From NCBI GenBank assembly GCA_020881915.1, contig JAJFPB010000002.1:1-64000 (forward strand): 64,000 nucleotides of DNA, written 5' to 3'. Below, piece by piece: positions 40,860 to 51,981 of the stretch (the first letter of the stretch is position 1; each line of letters opens with the position of its first letter). The notes under the pieces were generated by a model. That model was not told the DNA's origin. It was given only the letters and a program-made list of their open reading frames with translations, and searched no databases. The position numbers and the translations under genes were made by a program. The stretch is from Paramyrothecium sp. XJ0827 (lineage: Eukaryota > Ascomycota > Sordariomycetes > Hypocreales > Stachybotryaceae).

Positions 40860-41580
40860 GGCTTGGCATCATCGGGTCAGAATAGATATTCGAGCACCCT
40901 TTCATTATTCATGTTTCCAAGTTGGTATCTTTCACACATTCTATCTTGCTTTTTCTTTCCTGGGGAAAACTGAGACATGCTGCCGTATATCTTGCCATCG
41001 TGGTTGTTTCTGCAAGGATAAAAGAAGGAGTAAATAAACATGAAGGGTATTCCGCTCCTTGCCTCTCATAGCAGAGTACATCACTTCACCTGCGTCAAAC
41101 ATGACAAGGCAGTAATTGAGAAGTGAGCCATTGATGAAAGCCACTACTCGCGGGGTGTGCTGTTACGACCCGGCAAGATGTTGCAAGGATGGGACGGTAC
41201 CATGCCGGGCAGGGATCCGCGGCTAGCTGAAGCTCAGCCATGGCGAAATGTCCAGGCTCGACAGGCCTAGAATGGGACGATCGATCAATAGTGGACGGGA
41301 TTTGCTCAATAATCCGTGGCTGGCTGAAATCAGCTCAAAACAGGGTAACGTGACTACACGGCCAAGGGGTCCAGAGAAGTAGCTGAAGCCCATCGAATAT
41401 ACCATTGCCAAGAATCTCGATCTGTGGTGCTTATGTGACGGAGCATTCCATTGGCCAAGTGTCTGCTCGTTCTTTCATAAATCAAGCGACTGCCATCGAG
41501 GCTGTTTATGGTAACTCACCTTGTTTGCATGCCAGTGTTGCTAGTAATTCCAATACTGACCTGGATCTACCACAGCTACA
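40860..41580. other. Intergenic region with promoter of first paralog
   Basis: No gene is seen. The segment from about 41160 to 41345 resembles the DNA upstream of the second paralog and is listed separately. Confidence 0.55.
41205..41345 (+). promoter_or_regulatory. Upstream block shared with the second paralog
   Basis: GCGGCTAGCTGAA-CTCAGCC, GGCCTAGA-TGGGACG, TCGAT and TTTGCTCAATAATC...GTGGCTGGCTGAAATCA occur in the same order and spacing as in 43150-43262. Block-to-ATG distances are about 240 and 340 bp. The conserved block suggests that the duplication included the promoter, or that shared regulatory sites have been retained. Confidence 0.6.
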
Positions 41581-42859
41581 ATGGAGTCTAGACCCCCTTT
41601 CGACCTGGACAAGCCTGTTCAACAGAATCTTAATACCACGCAATGCTGGTGGCTAGCCGTACTCGAGGTAGCCAGAGTTAGCGGCAAACTTGCTGGTACT
41701 TTCGAGAGCAGTGGCGAACTTGGCAAATTTTTCTCAGGTAACTCTGGTACACATCAAGCCCATGGATCCTGGCCACGGGCCAGCTGCTACATCTAGACCT
41801 TTGCTAAAAGAAAATCCAGAGCCGAAGGAGAAGTCACAGAAAGAGAACCCGAAACAGAGGCAGAATTACTCAAACCCAAAGCAAATAAAGGACGAGCCTA
41901 TACTGCCCCTTGCGGAGAACGGGAATTTAGTGTATGGCCCCGCATGGCAAAGAATGATCATGTTTTATTTGCGGCACAAAACTCCTCTAGAACCTTGGAG
42001 TAAACCGACAAGCACGGTTAACAGCTCGGACCGTCGTGCTGCACTGGAGAAACTGCTCAAAGTTTTAGGCGTGGATGGTATATCCTTGGGCGACGAACGG
42101 AACATCATTAGCACCAATGTCAGCAACGTACTCTACGGGCTGAAGGAAAGTCAGTATCTAATTGTGGACAAATCGGACCCCAACCAGCAAAAGGGCAAAG
42201 CGACGGGCCACTGTATGGCCGCAATAGCCCAGCATGAGCCGATAGCGAAGATATCGGGACACCCGAAGCCAGAGGCAGAAGCAAAAGGAGAGCCAGAGGC
42301 AGAGAATACTCCACCTGCAAAGTCGGAAGCACCCAAGACAACATTCAAGTAAGTCATCGAGGACGCAATCGTGGTTTCCTATAAGCTAACAGATGAACAC
42401 AGGATCAGGCACATCAAAAATCTACCAAATGGGCATACATCTCAGGAACCAAAAGATCCAAAGCCACAGCCGAAGCCAGCACGGCCGAAACGGGAACTGT
42501 CGATCAACAAAAAGCCGTTGCCCAAGCCCGAGAAACCAACTTATAGTATCAAGCTCCTTGTATACAATCAGTCGAAATCCCGCGAAGACCAACGCGTCTG
42601 TCGGGTTCGAAAGGGGGCGGATCGCAATGAGAGACTGGTCAGCGATGTGCTGGGTGATCTCCCGTCTGATGCGCCACCGTATAAGAAGGAGAGATGGGTT
42701 ATCAATTGGCTGTTACCCATCGAAATGACTTCGCCAGTCCGGAAAGATCCACCCGGGCCTGCCCTCGTCCAGCCAGCAGAGAAGACAGAGGCCGTGGTCG
42801 GCGAGGTGGTCAGTAACTCGCCGCCTGACGAACGAGTGAGGGAGAAGGCAAAACTCTGA
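41581..42859 (+). CDS. Tandem paralog 1, 392 residues, possible papain-like fold
   Basis: Exons 41581-41737, 41784-42348 and 42403-42859 give 392 residues. The N terminus DLDKPVQQ...TTQCWWLAVLEVARVSG has a Gln, then a Cys-Trp pair (Cys22) on a predicted helix. A central domain contains YGPAWQRMI, ALEKLLKVLGVDGIS, QYLIVD and GHCMAAIAQH with His195. A Gln...Cys-Trp helix and a later Gly-His strand is the order found in papain-like enzymes; this is inference only. A Lys/Pro/Glu-rich linker leads to a C-terminal domain (LLVYNQSKSREDQ to WVINWLLPIEMTSP). The first intron would be only 46 nt, and the matching stretch is coding in paralog 2, so a frameshift is an alternative. The second intron has the same position and phase in both copies. 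Confidence 0.75.
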
Positions 42860-43600
42860 ATTCGGTCGCGGGAATGTAAATTTTGCGCATCTAGGTCCGT
42901 GGCTCTAGTGGCGAAGCTCTTCGCCACCCGTAACAGAAGCTGCTTATGATTCCACACAGAGGCTAGCAAATCACTACACAGAGACATTCATCAGATGCAT
43001 TGAGAAGCGGGTGGTTAATGGAAATCACCCCAGGGGTCTTGACACCACCCCTACCCATGATTATTGCCAAGAAAGGTGGAAACCAGGTAGCGCTATCACA
43101 CGACAGGGGTTGCGAGAACGTATGATGCGTAAGGGGAGGAATGTGCGGCTAGCTGAACCTCAGCCCTGTGATGGCGACCCGCTCGGGCTCAAAAGGCCTA
43201 GATGGGACGGCAGGTCGATAGTCGGCAGAATTTTTTCAATGATCTGCATGTGGCTGAAGTCATAAGATGCATGGGGGTGAGGTTTGTTCGGTTCCTGGTC
43301 TTGGTCTAGAGCTCTGGAAACGCGAAGGAGATCGACGTGGGTGTCTGAGCTGAAATGAGCTCGGATATACAGCCGCAGTCGATTGAACTCGTCATGAGCT
43401 ACCCGATGTGTGAAAAGGGTCTACAGTTCGTTGGACAAAATATTTGCTCCTTCTCTATACAAATCAGACAATTCTCATCTACAGTGCAGTAATTTTCCAG
43501 TACCGTTGAGGACACTGTAACGCTTACTCCTGGTTCTTCCAAGTGTACGTCACTTTTGTTGTTAGTTGAACCATGCTGATCAGGATCTCTCAGTCTTACC
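42860..43600. other. Intergenic region between the two paralogs
   Basis: No gene is seen. It contains the second copy of the shared upstream block. Confidence 0.55.
43150..43262 (+). promoter_or_regulatory. Upstream block shared with the first paralog
   Basis: The block matches 41205-41345 in ordered short identities, including GCGGCTAGCTGAA, GGCCTAGATGGGACG and CATGTGGCTGAAGTCA. It lies about 340 bp before the second paralog's ATG. Confidence 0.6.
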
Positions 43601-45284
43601 ATGGAGTCCAAACCCGTTTATGAGCTGGACAAGCCTGTTCAACAGATTCTTGGTACTTGGCAGGGCTGGTGGCTGGCAATGATGGAGGTAGCCCGAGTTA
43701 GTGGCAAGCTCGATGATACCTTCAGCCCGCGCGGCACCCTCAAGAAGTACTTTTCAAGCATACCCAACCCCAAAGCAAAAGCTGCGGGTGGATGGATCCC
43801 CAAGGAGGGTGAGCTGCCGGCAGGCCTCCTCGAAAAGAATCCAGATTTGGCAGAAGCCTTGCAGAAAGAGGATCCAGCCAACGGCATGTTGCACAGGGAC
43901 CTCACGAACCCTAAGCGAAGGCAGAGGAACCCAGCATCAACTGAGCCAAAGCTGGAACTGGACCCAGAAAAGACAAAGTATCTGGTGTACGGGCCGGCGT
44001 GGCAAAGAATGATCGTGTACTATCTGCTGGACAAGACGGGAAGAAGCCCTTGGAATATGCCGGCGGGCACGGTTCCTACTTCGTCTCGCCGCGAGGCGCT
44101 CAAGCTGCTGCTCAAAAGCCTGGGAGTGGAGGGCATCTCCTTTGGGAGCCCACGCAGTATTCCTGGCAAGGGTATCGGCGATGCGGTCCACGGTCTCACG
44201 CATGGCCAGTACTTGATCGTGGATAGGCCGGACCCTGCCCAAAGGACGGGTCACTGCATGCCCGCTATAGCGCAACATGTGCCGGCTCCAAACCAGTCAG
44301 GACGAAGGGAGTCGGAACAGCAACAGCCAAAGGCAGAGGTACCGAAGGCTAAGGAGCAGCCGAGTGCGAAGCCACAGCAGGAGCCAGCAGCGACAAAAAC
44401 CGGATTTATGTAAGTGCTCGACGACTCAAGTTCTCGACATTTAACAGATTAACCAGAGATGCAGGGTTAGAAAGACGAAAATAGCAGCTCCGGCAACCGC
44501 AGATACATCAAAGGAATTAACTCCCGCGATCAAAGCACTGCGCTCGGAAATAAACGCTGAATCTTCTACTGCTAAAGACAACCTGGACAAGCCAGCGAAA
44601 GAGTCGACTTCTGGGGCTAAACAGCAGCCAAGAAAAGCAGCACAACTGCCTCCAATTGACCGGAAACAGCCATCACCCAGTAGCAGCCAACAGCCGTCCA
44701 ATCAAAACGGAAAACTGCTCCAGTCAGAAGAGTCGACTATGAGGGCTGAGCAACCGTTGAGAAACGTAACCAAGCCACCTTCAATCAACCAGAAGCAACT
44801 GGTAGGCCAGGACCAGTCGAGCACAAAGGAAAAAGTGCTTAATCCAGAGCAGTCGGCCACCGGAGCCAAACAGCAGCCGAAAACGGCCGTCAAGCTACCA
44901 TCAATCAACCAGAAGCAGGCGGCACCCGCTACGAACCAGGGCTCGAGCACAAAGCGGCCAGAGAAAACTGACAGGGCCAAGCCGCAGCCCGTAACCGCTA
45001 CGAGCCAGGGGTCGAACGCAAAGCGTGGGCCAGCTGAGCCACCCGAATACGTCAAGATCCTTGTCTACAACCAGTCACAAGACCGCGAAGAACAGGTTCC
45101 ATTCCGGGTCATAAAGGCAAACAACCAAGAAAGACTGGTCAGCGAAGTGCCCAGCAAGTTTTCGCTTGGAGAGGACGAGGATGAGGGAGCGGAGTGGACG
45201 ATCAATTGGTTCTTGCCGATCGAAATCACATCTCCCCCCCGAAGCGATCCCCCAGGGACTGGGCCTATCAAGGCAATGTTGTAG
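43601..45284 (+). CDS. Tandem paralog 2, 542 residues, with repeat-bearing linker
   Basis: Two exons, 43601-44409 and 44465-45284, encode 542 residues. The N terminus (MESKPVYELDKPVQQ), the YGPAWQRMI to GHCMPAIAQH core and the C-terminal domain (ILVYNQSQDREEQ to WTINWFLPIEITSP) match paralog 1. The position of Cys22 in paralog 1 is Gly22 here (TGC to GGC). His218 of the Gly-His motif is kept. The linker is about 150 residues longer and holds three imperfect repeats of the type GAKQQPKTAVKLPSINQKQ spaced about 40 residues apart. There is no signal peptide. If the family is enzymatic, this copy should be inactive or serve as a binding partner. The phase-2 intron after TGFM matches the one after TTFK in paralog 1. 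Confidence 0.85.
44600..44965 (+). repeat. Three imperfect coding repeats in the paralog 2 linker
   Basis: Units begin GAKQQPRKAAQLPPIDRKQ, RAEQPLRNVTKPPSINQKQ and GAKQQPKTAVKLPSINQKQ and recur about every 40 codons. They account for most of the extra length relative to paralog 1. Confidence 0.75.
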
Positions 45285-46448
45285 TTAGCCACCTAGTTGT
45301 AGGGGTTGGTAGCATGGGGTTTGGGCATCAGATAGGGAATACACGTTCTAGGCGTTTGGGTTCGTCAAGCTATATTTGGTCTAGATCTTTCTTCTGTGTT
45401 TGTCACTACATCGTATGCGGGACTGGATAGGACTGGACAGTACGGCGCCAAGGCGTACTCTACGTGATCTTCCCAGGTCAAGGGGATGCCATTTAAGATC
45501 CAAGACGGCTGTTCGTGCCATCATGCGGCCGATCAAATGATTGGCCTATACCAGTTGACCTCGCCGCGCGGCGGCCGTCTATTCCTTCAGCTCAGCTACA
45601 CACGGCGAATCCGAAGTTACCTATTTGGACATCCGGCGCGTAGGGATCCTAGTCCAGGACCCGTTCTGAGTTGCGGGAATGCTTCGTCCAGACAGATCAC
45701 AATGAAACAGTCAAACACGGAGCTAAGGGTGGGATAGTGGGAATTCTACAAGGGACTGACTGTTAAGCGCCTAGGGCGGGTAGGAATGAGCTCAACCAAG
45801 GTTGGTGTGATGATGGCAAACTATTGCTAACTAGACCTCCAGATCGTCAGGTCTCGGGCCGCGTGATAGCTCCAACCATTATTTTCTATTGGACGTGGTC
45901 TAGACTCCCCCGCTATGAAAGATTGTTTCACCAGAAGAGTAATCGATTCGGTGAGGCTTGCCACCATTTGCCCTGATTCGGAAGGTGTTCGTGCGGCTGA
46001 GCGGAGCGAAAGGGCATAGTCGGGCGTGATATACAAGCAACTCAATAACCCATTGCCGTTTCTGTCTCGGCACCCTTGAAGGTTTCCACAATCATGACCG
46101 TTTTCGATGAGGCTGATGCAGGTCCCAAACGCTTTCGTATTGGTCACCACAGATCTTCCAACTAGTCTAGGCGAGCTGCAAAACCCCTGCAAAATTGGCT
46201 AGCCCTATCACGAGGTTTGACGTCACATCCAGCGCTGCGTCCATGGGAGTGCGTTTAGAGAAGAGGATTGGATTGGGGCATAGAGCAAAGGCAGAGAAGA
46301 CAATTGGTTTAGGTACATAGTTGAAAAGCGGACAAGTAGGCTTGCACCACATCTAACATGCAGATAAGGACATTTATTCTTTCATATTGACAGAAGAAAA
46401 AAGTATGCAGGATATGATAATAAAAGACCAATAATATAATTGCACATT
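45285..46448. other. Intergenic DNA, no supported gene
   Basis: Open frames here (for example 45827-46192 minus) show no domain or intron context. An AATAAA on the minus strand at about 46370-46376, some 75 nt beyond the stop of the next gene, may be its polyadenylation signal. Confidence 0.5.
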
Positions 46449-47939
46449 TTACAGCTTGGCCTTGGCTTCGTCGCCCTCGGCTGCAGGACCTCCACCTTCC
46501 GAGTCGTCGTACTTGATGGCCATGAACTTGCCAGGATAATACTTGGCTGCCCACATCTGGGCCAGCATCTTCTTATCAATATCCTTCAGATAGTAGTTGA
46601 TGGGGACTCCGGCATTACCCTCAGACGCCTTCTTCAGGTAATCCTCCAAAGCCGTCATCATCGAGTTGACATCAAGAACTTTGTTCTTGTTCTCGTCAAT
46701 CTGTGCCAGCGTGGCCAGACCGGCCTCGACCGTTTTGTTTTGCATCTCAGATGCCTGAGCGCTTGTGCGCGATTCCTCGGCCGCTGACTGGACCGAAGCC
46801 TGGTCAGACACGACGGCATTCTGGATGCTGGCAACTGCCTTCATGTTGGACTCGGGGTCAAAGACTGCAAACTTTTGAACCGTTTTCGTAACGTCGTTGG
46901 CAACCATGGAGGGGATGACGCCCATGGTCAGGACTGTGACATGCGATTGAACGTTCTGCTGACTGAGGAGGTTCTTGACGTCGCTGGCAAACTTGGCGTC
47001 GACGCCCACTTTACCACTGTTCTTGGCGAACCAACTGCCAACATTCATCGTGGCCTGCATGGATCTGGCGGCGGCCATCATGGTCTCCGAAGCAGACGTG
47101 TGTGTTGAGTTGAGTATGTGGACCATGCCAACGAAGCTCGAACCAAAGGTGGTGCCGGAAATGATGGAGAACTTTTCCTTGTCTTCTTGGCTCTCGTTCA
47201 TTGCGCACTCCATCATGCTTGGGCCGCTGGTTGGGTCCAGCTTGCTCTTGGGGTAGAGATGATTCCAAACTTTGATGGCCTTGTCCACGTGCATGACGAA
47301 TGGAGCCACGATGGAAGCGTTTTTGTGCGTGCAGCTCACCGACAGCACCAGTGTGCCCTCGATCCTGTGGGTGCTGACTTGGCGGCTGACCTGACGCGAA
47401 GCCGCAGCACCAACGTTCATGGATGCCTGCGGCGAAAGGACGCTGCCGACAGTTCCGGATACGTATGAGGCGATTTGGGCACTGTACGCTGTCGAGCTCT
47501 GCGAGTTGGAATCAAAGGTGAAGTACTGAACGTCCATGTTCATGGTATCGGCGGCGAGAGGCATAGTCTTGATCTCGCTGCGCAGGTAGTCGACTGGACT
47601 TTCGATTTGCTTGTGTACTGCACTGATGGCCTTTCGCTTCTCCATGATTTGGGGTTCGGCTACCATCTTTGCCTTTGCGTAGTCGCCAGCCGCCTTCTCG
47701 ACGGCGACGTTGAGCTTCTCGAGCTCCTTGTCCAACTCGTCGGTCCCGACCCGAAGATTTCGGAGTTCGGTCCTGGTCATGGTCAGGCTGCGTTTGGACG
47801 AGATGAGAGAGTTGAGGGCATCTTTGGCAGCGTCGACGGGTGCCTGCAGCTTGGCCATTTCCACGACGTTGTTGATTGCCTCCTCGCTCACCACACTCAT
47901 CAGGGTGAGGCTAGGATCATAGGGGATAGAAGAAGGCAT
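46449..47939 (-). CDS. Uncharacterised 496-residue intronless protein with coiled-coil N terminus
   Basis: A single uninterrupted frame runs from the ATG at 47939 (MPSSIPYDPSLTL); an upstream in-frame ATG region at 47966 would add nine residues. Residues of about 15-120 are charged and heptad-like (LDKELEKLNVAVEKAAGDYA), predicting a coiled coil. The middle alternates polar and hydrophobic residues as in beta-rich domains (IEGTLVLSVSCTHKNASIV, SHVTVLTMGVIPSMV) around an Ala/Met-rich helix (ETMMAAARSMQATMNVGSWF). The last 100 residues are helical, ending in an acidic-Gly tail. There is no signal peptide. I do not recognise the family. The clean long frame and typical codon use make it a real gene. 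A membrane-acting fold is conceivable from the strand-helix layout but unproven. Confidence 0.85.
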   Translation of the reverse strand: MPSSIPYDPSLTLMSVVSEEAINNVVEMAKLQAPVDAAKDALNSLISSKRSLTMTRTELRNLRVGTDELDKELEKLNVAVEKAAGDYAKAKMVAEPQIMEKRKAISAVHKQIESPVDYLRSEIKTMPLAADTMNMDVQYFTFDSNSQSSTAYSAQIASYVSGTVGSVLSPQASMNVGAAASRQVSRQVSTHRIEGTLVLSVSCTHKNASIVAPFVMHVDKAIKVWNHLYPKSKLDPTSGPSMMECAMNESQEDKEKFSIISGTTFGSSFVGMVHILNSTHTSASETMMAAARSMQATMNVGSWFAKNSGKVGVDAKFASDVKNLLSQQNVQSHVTVLTMGVIPSMVANDVTKTVQKFAVFDPESNMKAVASIQNAVVSDQASVQSAAEESRTSAQASEMQNKTVEAGLATLAQIDENKNKVLDVNSMMTALEDYLKKASEGNAGVPINYYLKDIDKKMLAQMWAAKYYPGKFMAIKYDDSEGGGPAAEGDEAKAKL

Positions 47940-49701
47940 GGTGGAGGAACTGAGAAGCAAACACAACGAAGAGAGATGGTGTCGTTGTCAGCCCTGTGCA
48001 ATAGACTGTGCTTGTTAAAGGCTCCAGCCAAAGAGAGTTGACAAGTTGAATACTTTCGAGTGAAGATCTGATTCCAAGAAGCGAATTATGTGCCTGATTG
48101 AGGGAGAAATGCGACATAGATAAATGTGCTCTGTATTCTTGGTATTCATCTCTGAAAGCAAAGTAAACGCCTTCAGTCAGCCGCACCTAGAAGAATAGTC
48201 CTCACTACCATGCCCATCAGAACCCCATGCCCATCAGAACCCCATGCCCATCACAACCAATAGAAAATTCATGGTCAGATCACAACTCCTATCACAACGC
48301 TATAGCCGCTTGGACGAACAAGGAATGCTCCTCGGGATCTCCGCTCCTTGTGACTGTTCACCTTTTCATAGGGAGACAAGTCGAGGCAAGTGAAGCCCAG
48401 TGCTAGTATCATCACAGCTGAATGAACCCTTTCGAGCGTCCATCACTTTGCCACACGCCCTCCGTGGGCTGAGAAATAAATATTTGCCCCCACAGGGGGG
48501 TCGCGTGCGTGCGATATGCGAGGGGCTGAAGACATGGTGGAGACGGGACGGGACCGACGAACGCCATTTCCGGACCGTGCCGGCTCAGTTTAGTGATGGC
48601 CCCTGCCTTCAGCCAAGTCTAAACCCTCCAACTATTGTCGATGTGATGAGGGGCACAGAATATTGATGCCCTAGTGGTGACAGAATATTGTCTTGGTAGC
48701 CGCCCGGGCAAGACCGAGATTAATCTCGAATAATTCCACCACATACATGGCACGCACATGCGAGGCAGACGAGCATCATGCAGCCACATTATTTGATTCT
48801 GCAGGAAACGGCCATGCAGATCTAAGCCTGGACCAAAGTTTGGCACCACCCAGGAATAGCCGAAGGGTCGAGGCATCCAATAGAATCCGTGTCACATGGT
48901 CCGTCACAGTGGTTCGCATGCAATCGATAGCGAGGCGTGCTGAAAGAACCCCTGTCCCGTCTGTTGAAGATTGAATCCGGGTTTTGCTATTACATGGCTG
49001 AAACATTTGCATACCGAATTTCCTAATGCTTGTATTTTCACTCGACGAACTTGATGCAGAGCATGAATGATGGTTAATCTTTGCTGCAATCAGAAGAGTC
49101 AATCTTTGCTTCAATCGGAAGAGCCTGGTGATAGTCTGATTTGGTGAGGCAGTTTGTAATGCTTGGCCTCGGGTGGCTCAAGGTACCATTCTCAGCTCAA
49201 CCTTGACATTAAACTACTGGAACTTAGTGGCCCTACAACAAAAAAGTAGTAATTATCGCGAAAACGTGGGTTCGCTCAGCTCCCGCATTCACCTCAATAT
49301 TAGATTTCTAGAATCCAGACCTCGGTGGTCCCGTATATCAACAGGGGAACGCTGACAAGGCTGAACAGGGTGATGCAGGGTCTCGACCTAAAGCAGATAG
49401 GAATGCAGGTGAATAGACGCGCTCGGAGTCACACCACCTGAGCTGCCACCACCCTCCAGTCAATCTATTGGTTGCGTTCATGCATAGGTAGCCATACGAC
49501 ACTAGTGGGCGAGGCACCTCAGCTCCCTTCAGCCATACAACCTCCCAATTAGGAAATCCCCCTCACCCAGTTCAAAACGGAATACTGATCATCTTACAAT
49601 CTACGCAAACTAGGGTTTATATGAACATCGCACAGTCCCCTTGTATTGATTCTGAGTACTCCTCATCCCAGTTCCTCATACATAAATACAATCATTACAC
49701 A
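47940..49701. other. Intergenic DNA with a short tandem repeat
   Basis: Divergent promoters of the 46.4-kb gene (minus) and the PEX11 gene (plus) must lie here. Apart from the 17-bp repeat at 48208-48258 I see no gene or named motif. Confidence 0.5.
48208..48258. repeat. 17-bp tandem repeat, three copies
   Basis: CCATGCCCATCAGAACC occurs three times head to tail, the third with one change. It lies about 270 bp upstream of the minus-strand gene at 46.4 kb. Confidence 0.95.
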
Positions 49702-50724
49702 ATGTCCACTGCGGAATCTGTTGACGAGCTTGCTAAGCTTGAACTCTCCCACTATGACACCTCGCACACAACCGGCTACCTGAACGGCCACATAAACGGC
49801 AACGAGGAACCCCGCACCGTTGTCTCCAAGCGCACGGTTTCCCAGCCGCCCAAAGCCCGTCCAATGCCGGTCCAGGCGAAGCCGTTGCTGAATGCACAAG
49901 ATCGCGTGCTATTCAGACTGAACAAGTAGTCATCACAAACAAAACAGAGTATGAGCTTTTACCTGACACCATGCAGGCTGTTTGAACCTACCAAGGACCT
50001 TGGCTCCGTGCTCACAACGGTCAACTATGCCCTTTATTTCTTGGCATATCTTGACCACAAGGCCCAAGGCGCCAAGACCAAGGCGCTCTCCCTGATCAGA
50101 CCTGAGGCGGTAGTCAGCGCTTTGTCAGTGGTCAAGGAACCAGAGTCGTCTATTTTTGCCAGGCTGGGAGGGGTCATCTACGATACGCGCTCGGCCCTGC
50201 GGCTTTTCGGTCTTCTCCCCATCTACGTGCGGGTGCGAAAATTGATGAGCTCCAAGGGCATGGATAAATTCCTTTATTTCGTCGCCGCGCTTCAGTGTTC
50301 TCTCCTCGGCACCTATCAGCTGTTGGAGAACATTGCCTTCCTGACAGAGAAGGGAGTCCTGTCGAAACGTGGCCTTGGCCGCTGGACCGGCGCCCACGTG
50401 TCGGCCGTGTACAAGATCGCACATCGTGCCTGGTTTCTAGCCATCATGTGTGACTTTGCCCGCCTGATGAGGGAAGCTCAGCTCTTCTTTCGCAAAAAGC
50501 ACGTTGAAGGAAGAGAAATTACAGACGAGGAAGCCGAAAAGGCAGCACAGTGGTACTCGGATTGGATCCGTCCCCTGGCCTGGTTGCCCATCGGATGGCA
50601 TCTGGCCGCCTGGAGTGATGACGGCATTCCGGGCTTCAACATGGGCATCAGGGGACTTGCAGGTTTTGTGGCGGACATTCGCAAGACTTCTTCGCTTTGG
50701 CATGCTACCAAGGACGCTATTTGA
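49702..50724 (+). CDS. Peroxisomal biogenesis factor 11 (PEX11) family protein
   Basis: Exons 49702-49925 and 49977-50724, joined through a 51-nt intron, encode 323 residues. After a polar N-terminal 65 residues comes the PEX11-type block LNAQDRVLFRLNKLFEPTKD and a helical membrane-associated region (ALYFLAYLDHKAQ, YDTRSALRLFGLLPIY, FLYFVAALQCSLLGTYQLLE). A hydrophobic C-terminal region (WIRPLAWLPIGWHLAAW) follows. PEX11 proteins bind and elongate the peroxisomal membrane and promote peroxisome division. The gene appears intact and is the most housekeeping-like of the island. Fungi have several PEX11 paralogs and I cannot tell which this is; the divergent N terminus suggests the PEX11C type. 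The upstream in-frame ATG at 49621 is rejected because the added residues look like 5' UTR. Confidence 0.85.
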
Positions 50725-51981
50725 TCAAAATCTTTCCTCGTGGATGATGGTATTGCTAACATGCATTGGACATGAGGCCGAGATGGATCCTTCCTTTAGC
50801 GATTCAAAAGAAGCCGAGAGGTATGAGTGATGGTGGGGTACTTCTTGTTTTTCCCTTGTTTTACTTTGATATTGCTTGACTTTTTTCATCAATACAAACA
50901 CATGCAATTGAGCTTCAGGGCATTCCAAGACCCAACACCGCACTTGACTGGATACTGGATTCAATGAGTTCAATATTTATCCTCTTTTAATCCATACTCG
51001 TCTCGATAAGAGTCGACAATGCTCCTAATAAATTCACCCTCAGACGTCATGGTACATGGGGCATTGAATGAATTTAGCAGACCTCACTTTTGTACTCCTG
51101 GATCCACGGGATGGCGCCTAGGTCACTATCAGCGGCATCACGCTCCATTAGCCTGAGCCAGGCAATATTAGGTTTCTTTGAGGAGCCTCCAAGGCCGTTT
51201 AAATGCTCATGTTAGCTCGGCAGTGACCTGGATGCGGCAGCTGTGCGGCTCCTGGGGAAGGCAAGAAGAGCCTGGGCCCTCGTTGATATCAGAGTGGTGA
51301 GTACTTCCAGGTCGATATGATTTAGGCTTTTCACTGCATTAACCGATTGGCAAAGCACGATGGGTCTTGTCGGGTGTGATTTGATGAATCCGTGCATGCT
51401 CAACCAACTCGACTATGTAGAATCAATAGTCCAGTTCATGGGCTAGATGATAACGGCGAGGCGTTTCTGCAAGCGTAGCATGAGCGGTTACAAGTCCGGC
51501 ACAACCATTCAGCTCGTAACGGCACATTGGGAAGGGACTGGTAAGGAACAGGGAGGGCGGCTTAGAATTTTGGGGAGGCAAGGGGCGGCACATGTGAGTG
51601 GCGTAGCTGAAGCCCGGGGCACGGGGACATGAGGGGCTTGCTAGTACAATGCGCCATGGTGGTGCCATGGATAGATACATGGATCCATGTACATTCTAGA
51701 TTCCGGTGTTGGCGATTAGGTCACGGTCTTTGCTTAAGGAGAGTCGTACATTTAAATGGCAGAGTCATCACTATAAGACTGGCAAACCCCGCACTCCTCG
51801 TTTTATAACACTGCAGTCTGCAGTTCCAAAAGCTTTGGCCTTGACCACTCGCCCTATCAGCATCCTGGTCTTTCTGTGTTGAAGGTTAGTGGAAGTGATA
51901 AGCTCCTGTTGGTATAGTCCGTGGTTTCTACCTCTTCACCGCAACTGTGTTTTTAAATAGCAGAGTTTCAGCTAATCCTGA
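50725..51981. other. Intergenic DNA, no supported gene
   Basis: Only short unsupported frames are present. The pyrimidine-rich CTTGTTTTTCCCTTGTTTTA and ATATTTATCCTCTTTTAATCC stretches follow the PEX11 stop codon and are compatible with its 3' UTR. Confidence 0.5.

Noticed and set aside
41581..45284. Secreted effector pair
   Set aside because: Neither paralog has an N-terminal hydrophobic signal; both begin with charged and polar residues.
47475..48041. Plus-strand frames of up to 188 codons across the 47-kb region
   Set aside because: They are antisense to the intact 496-codon gene and show no own codon structure.
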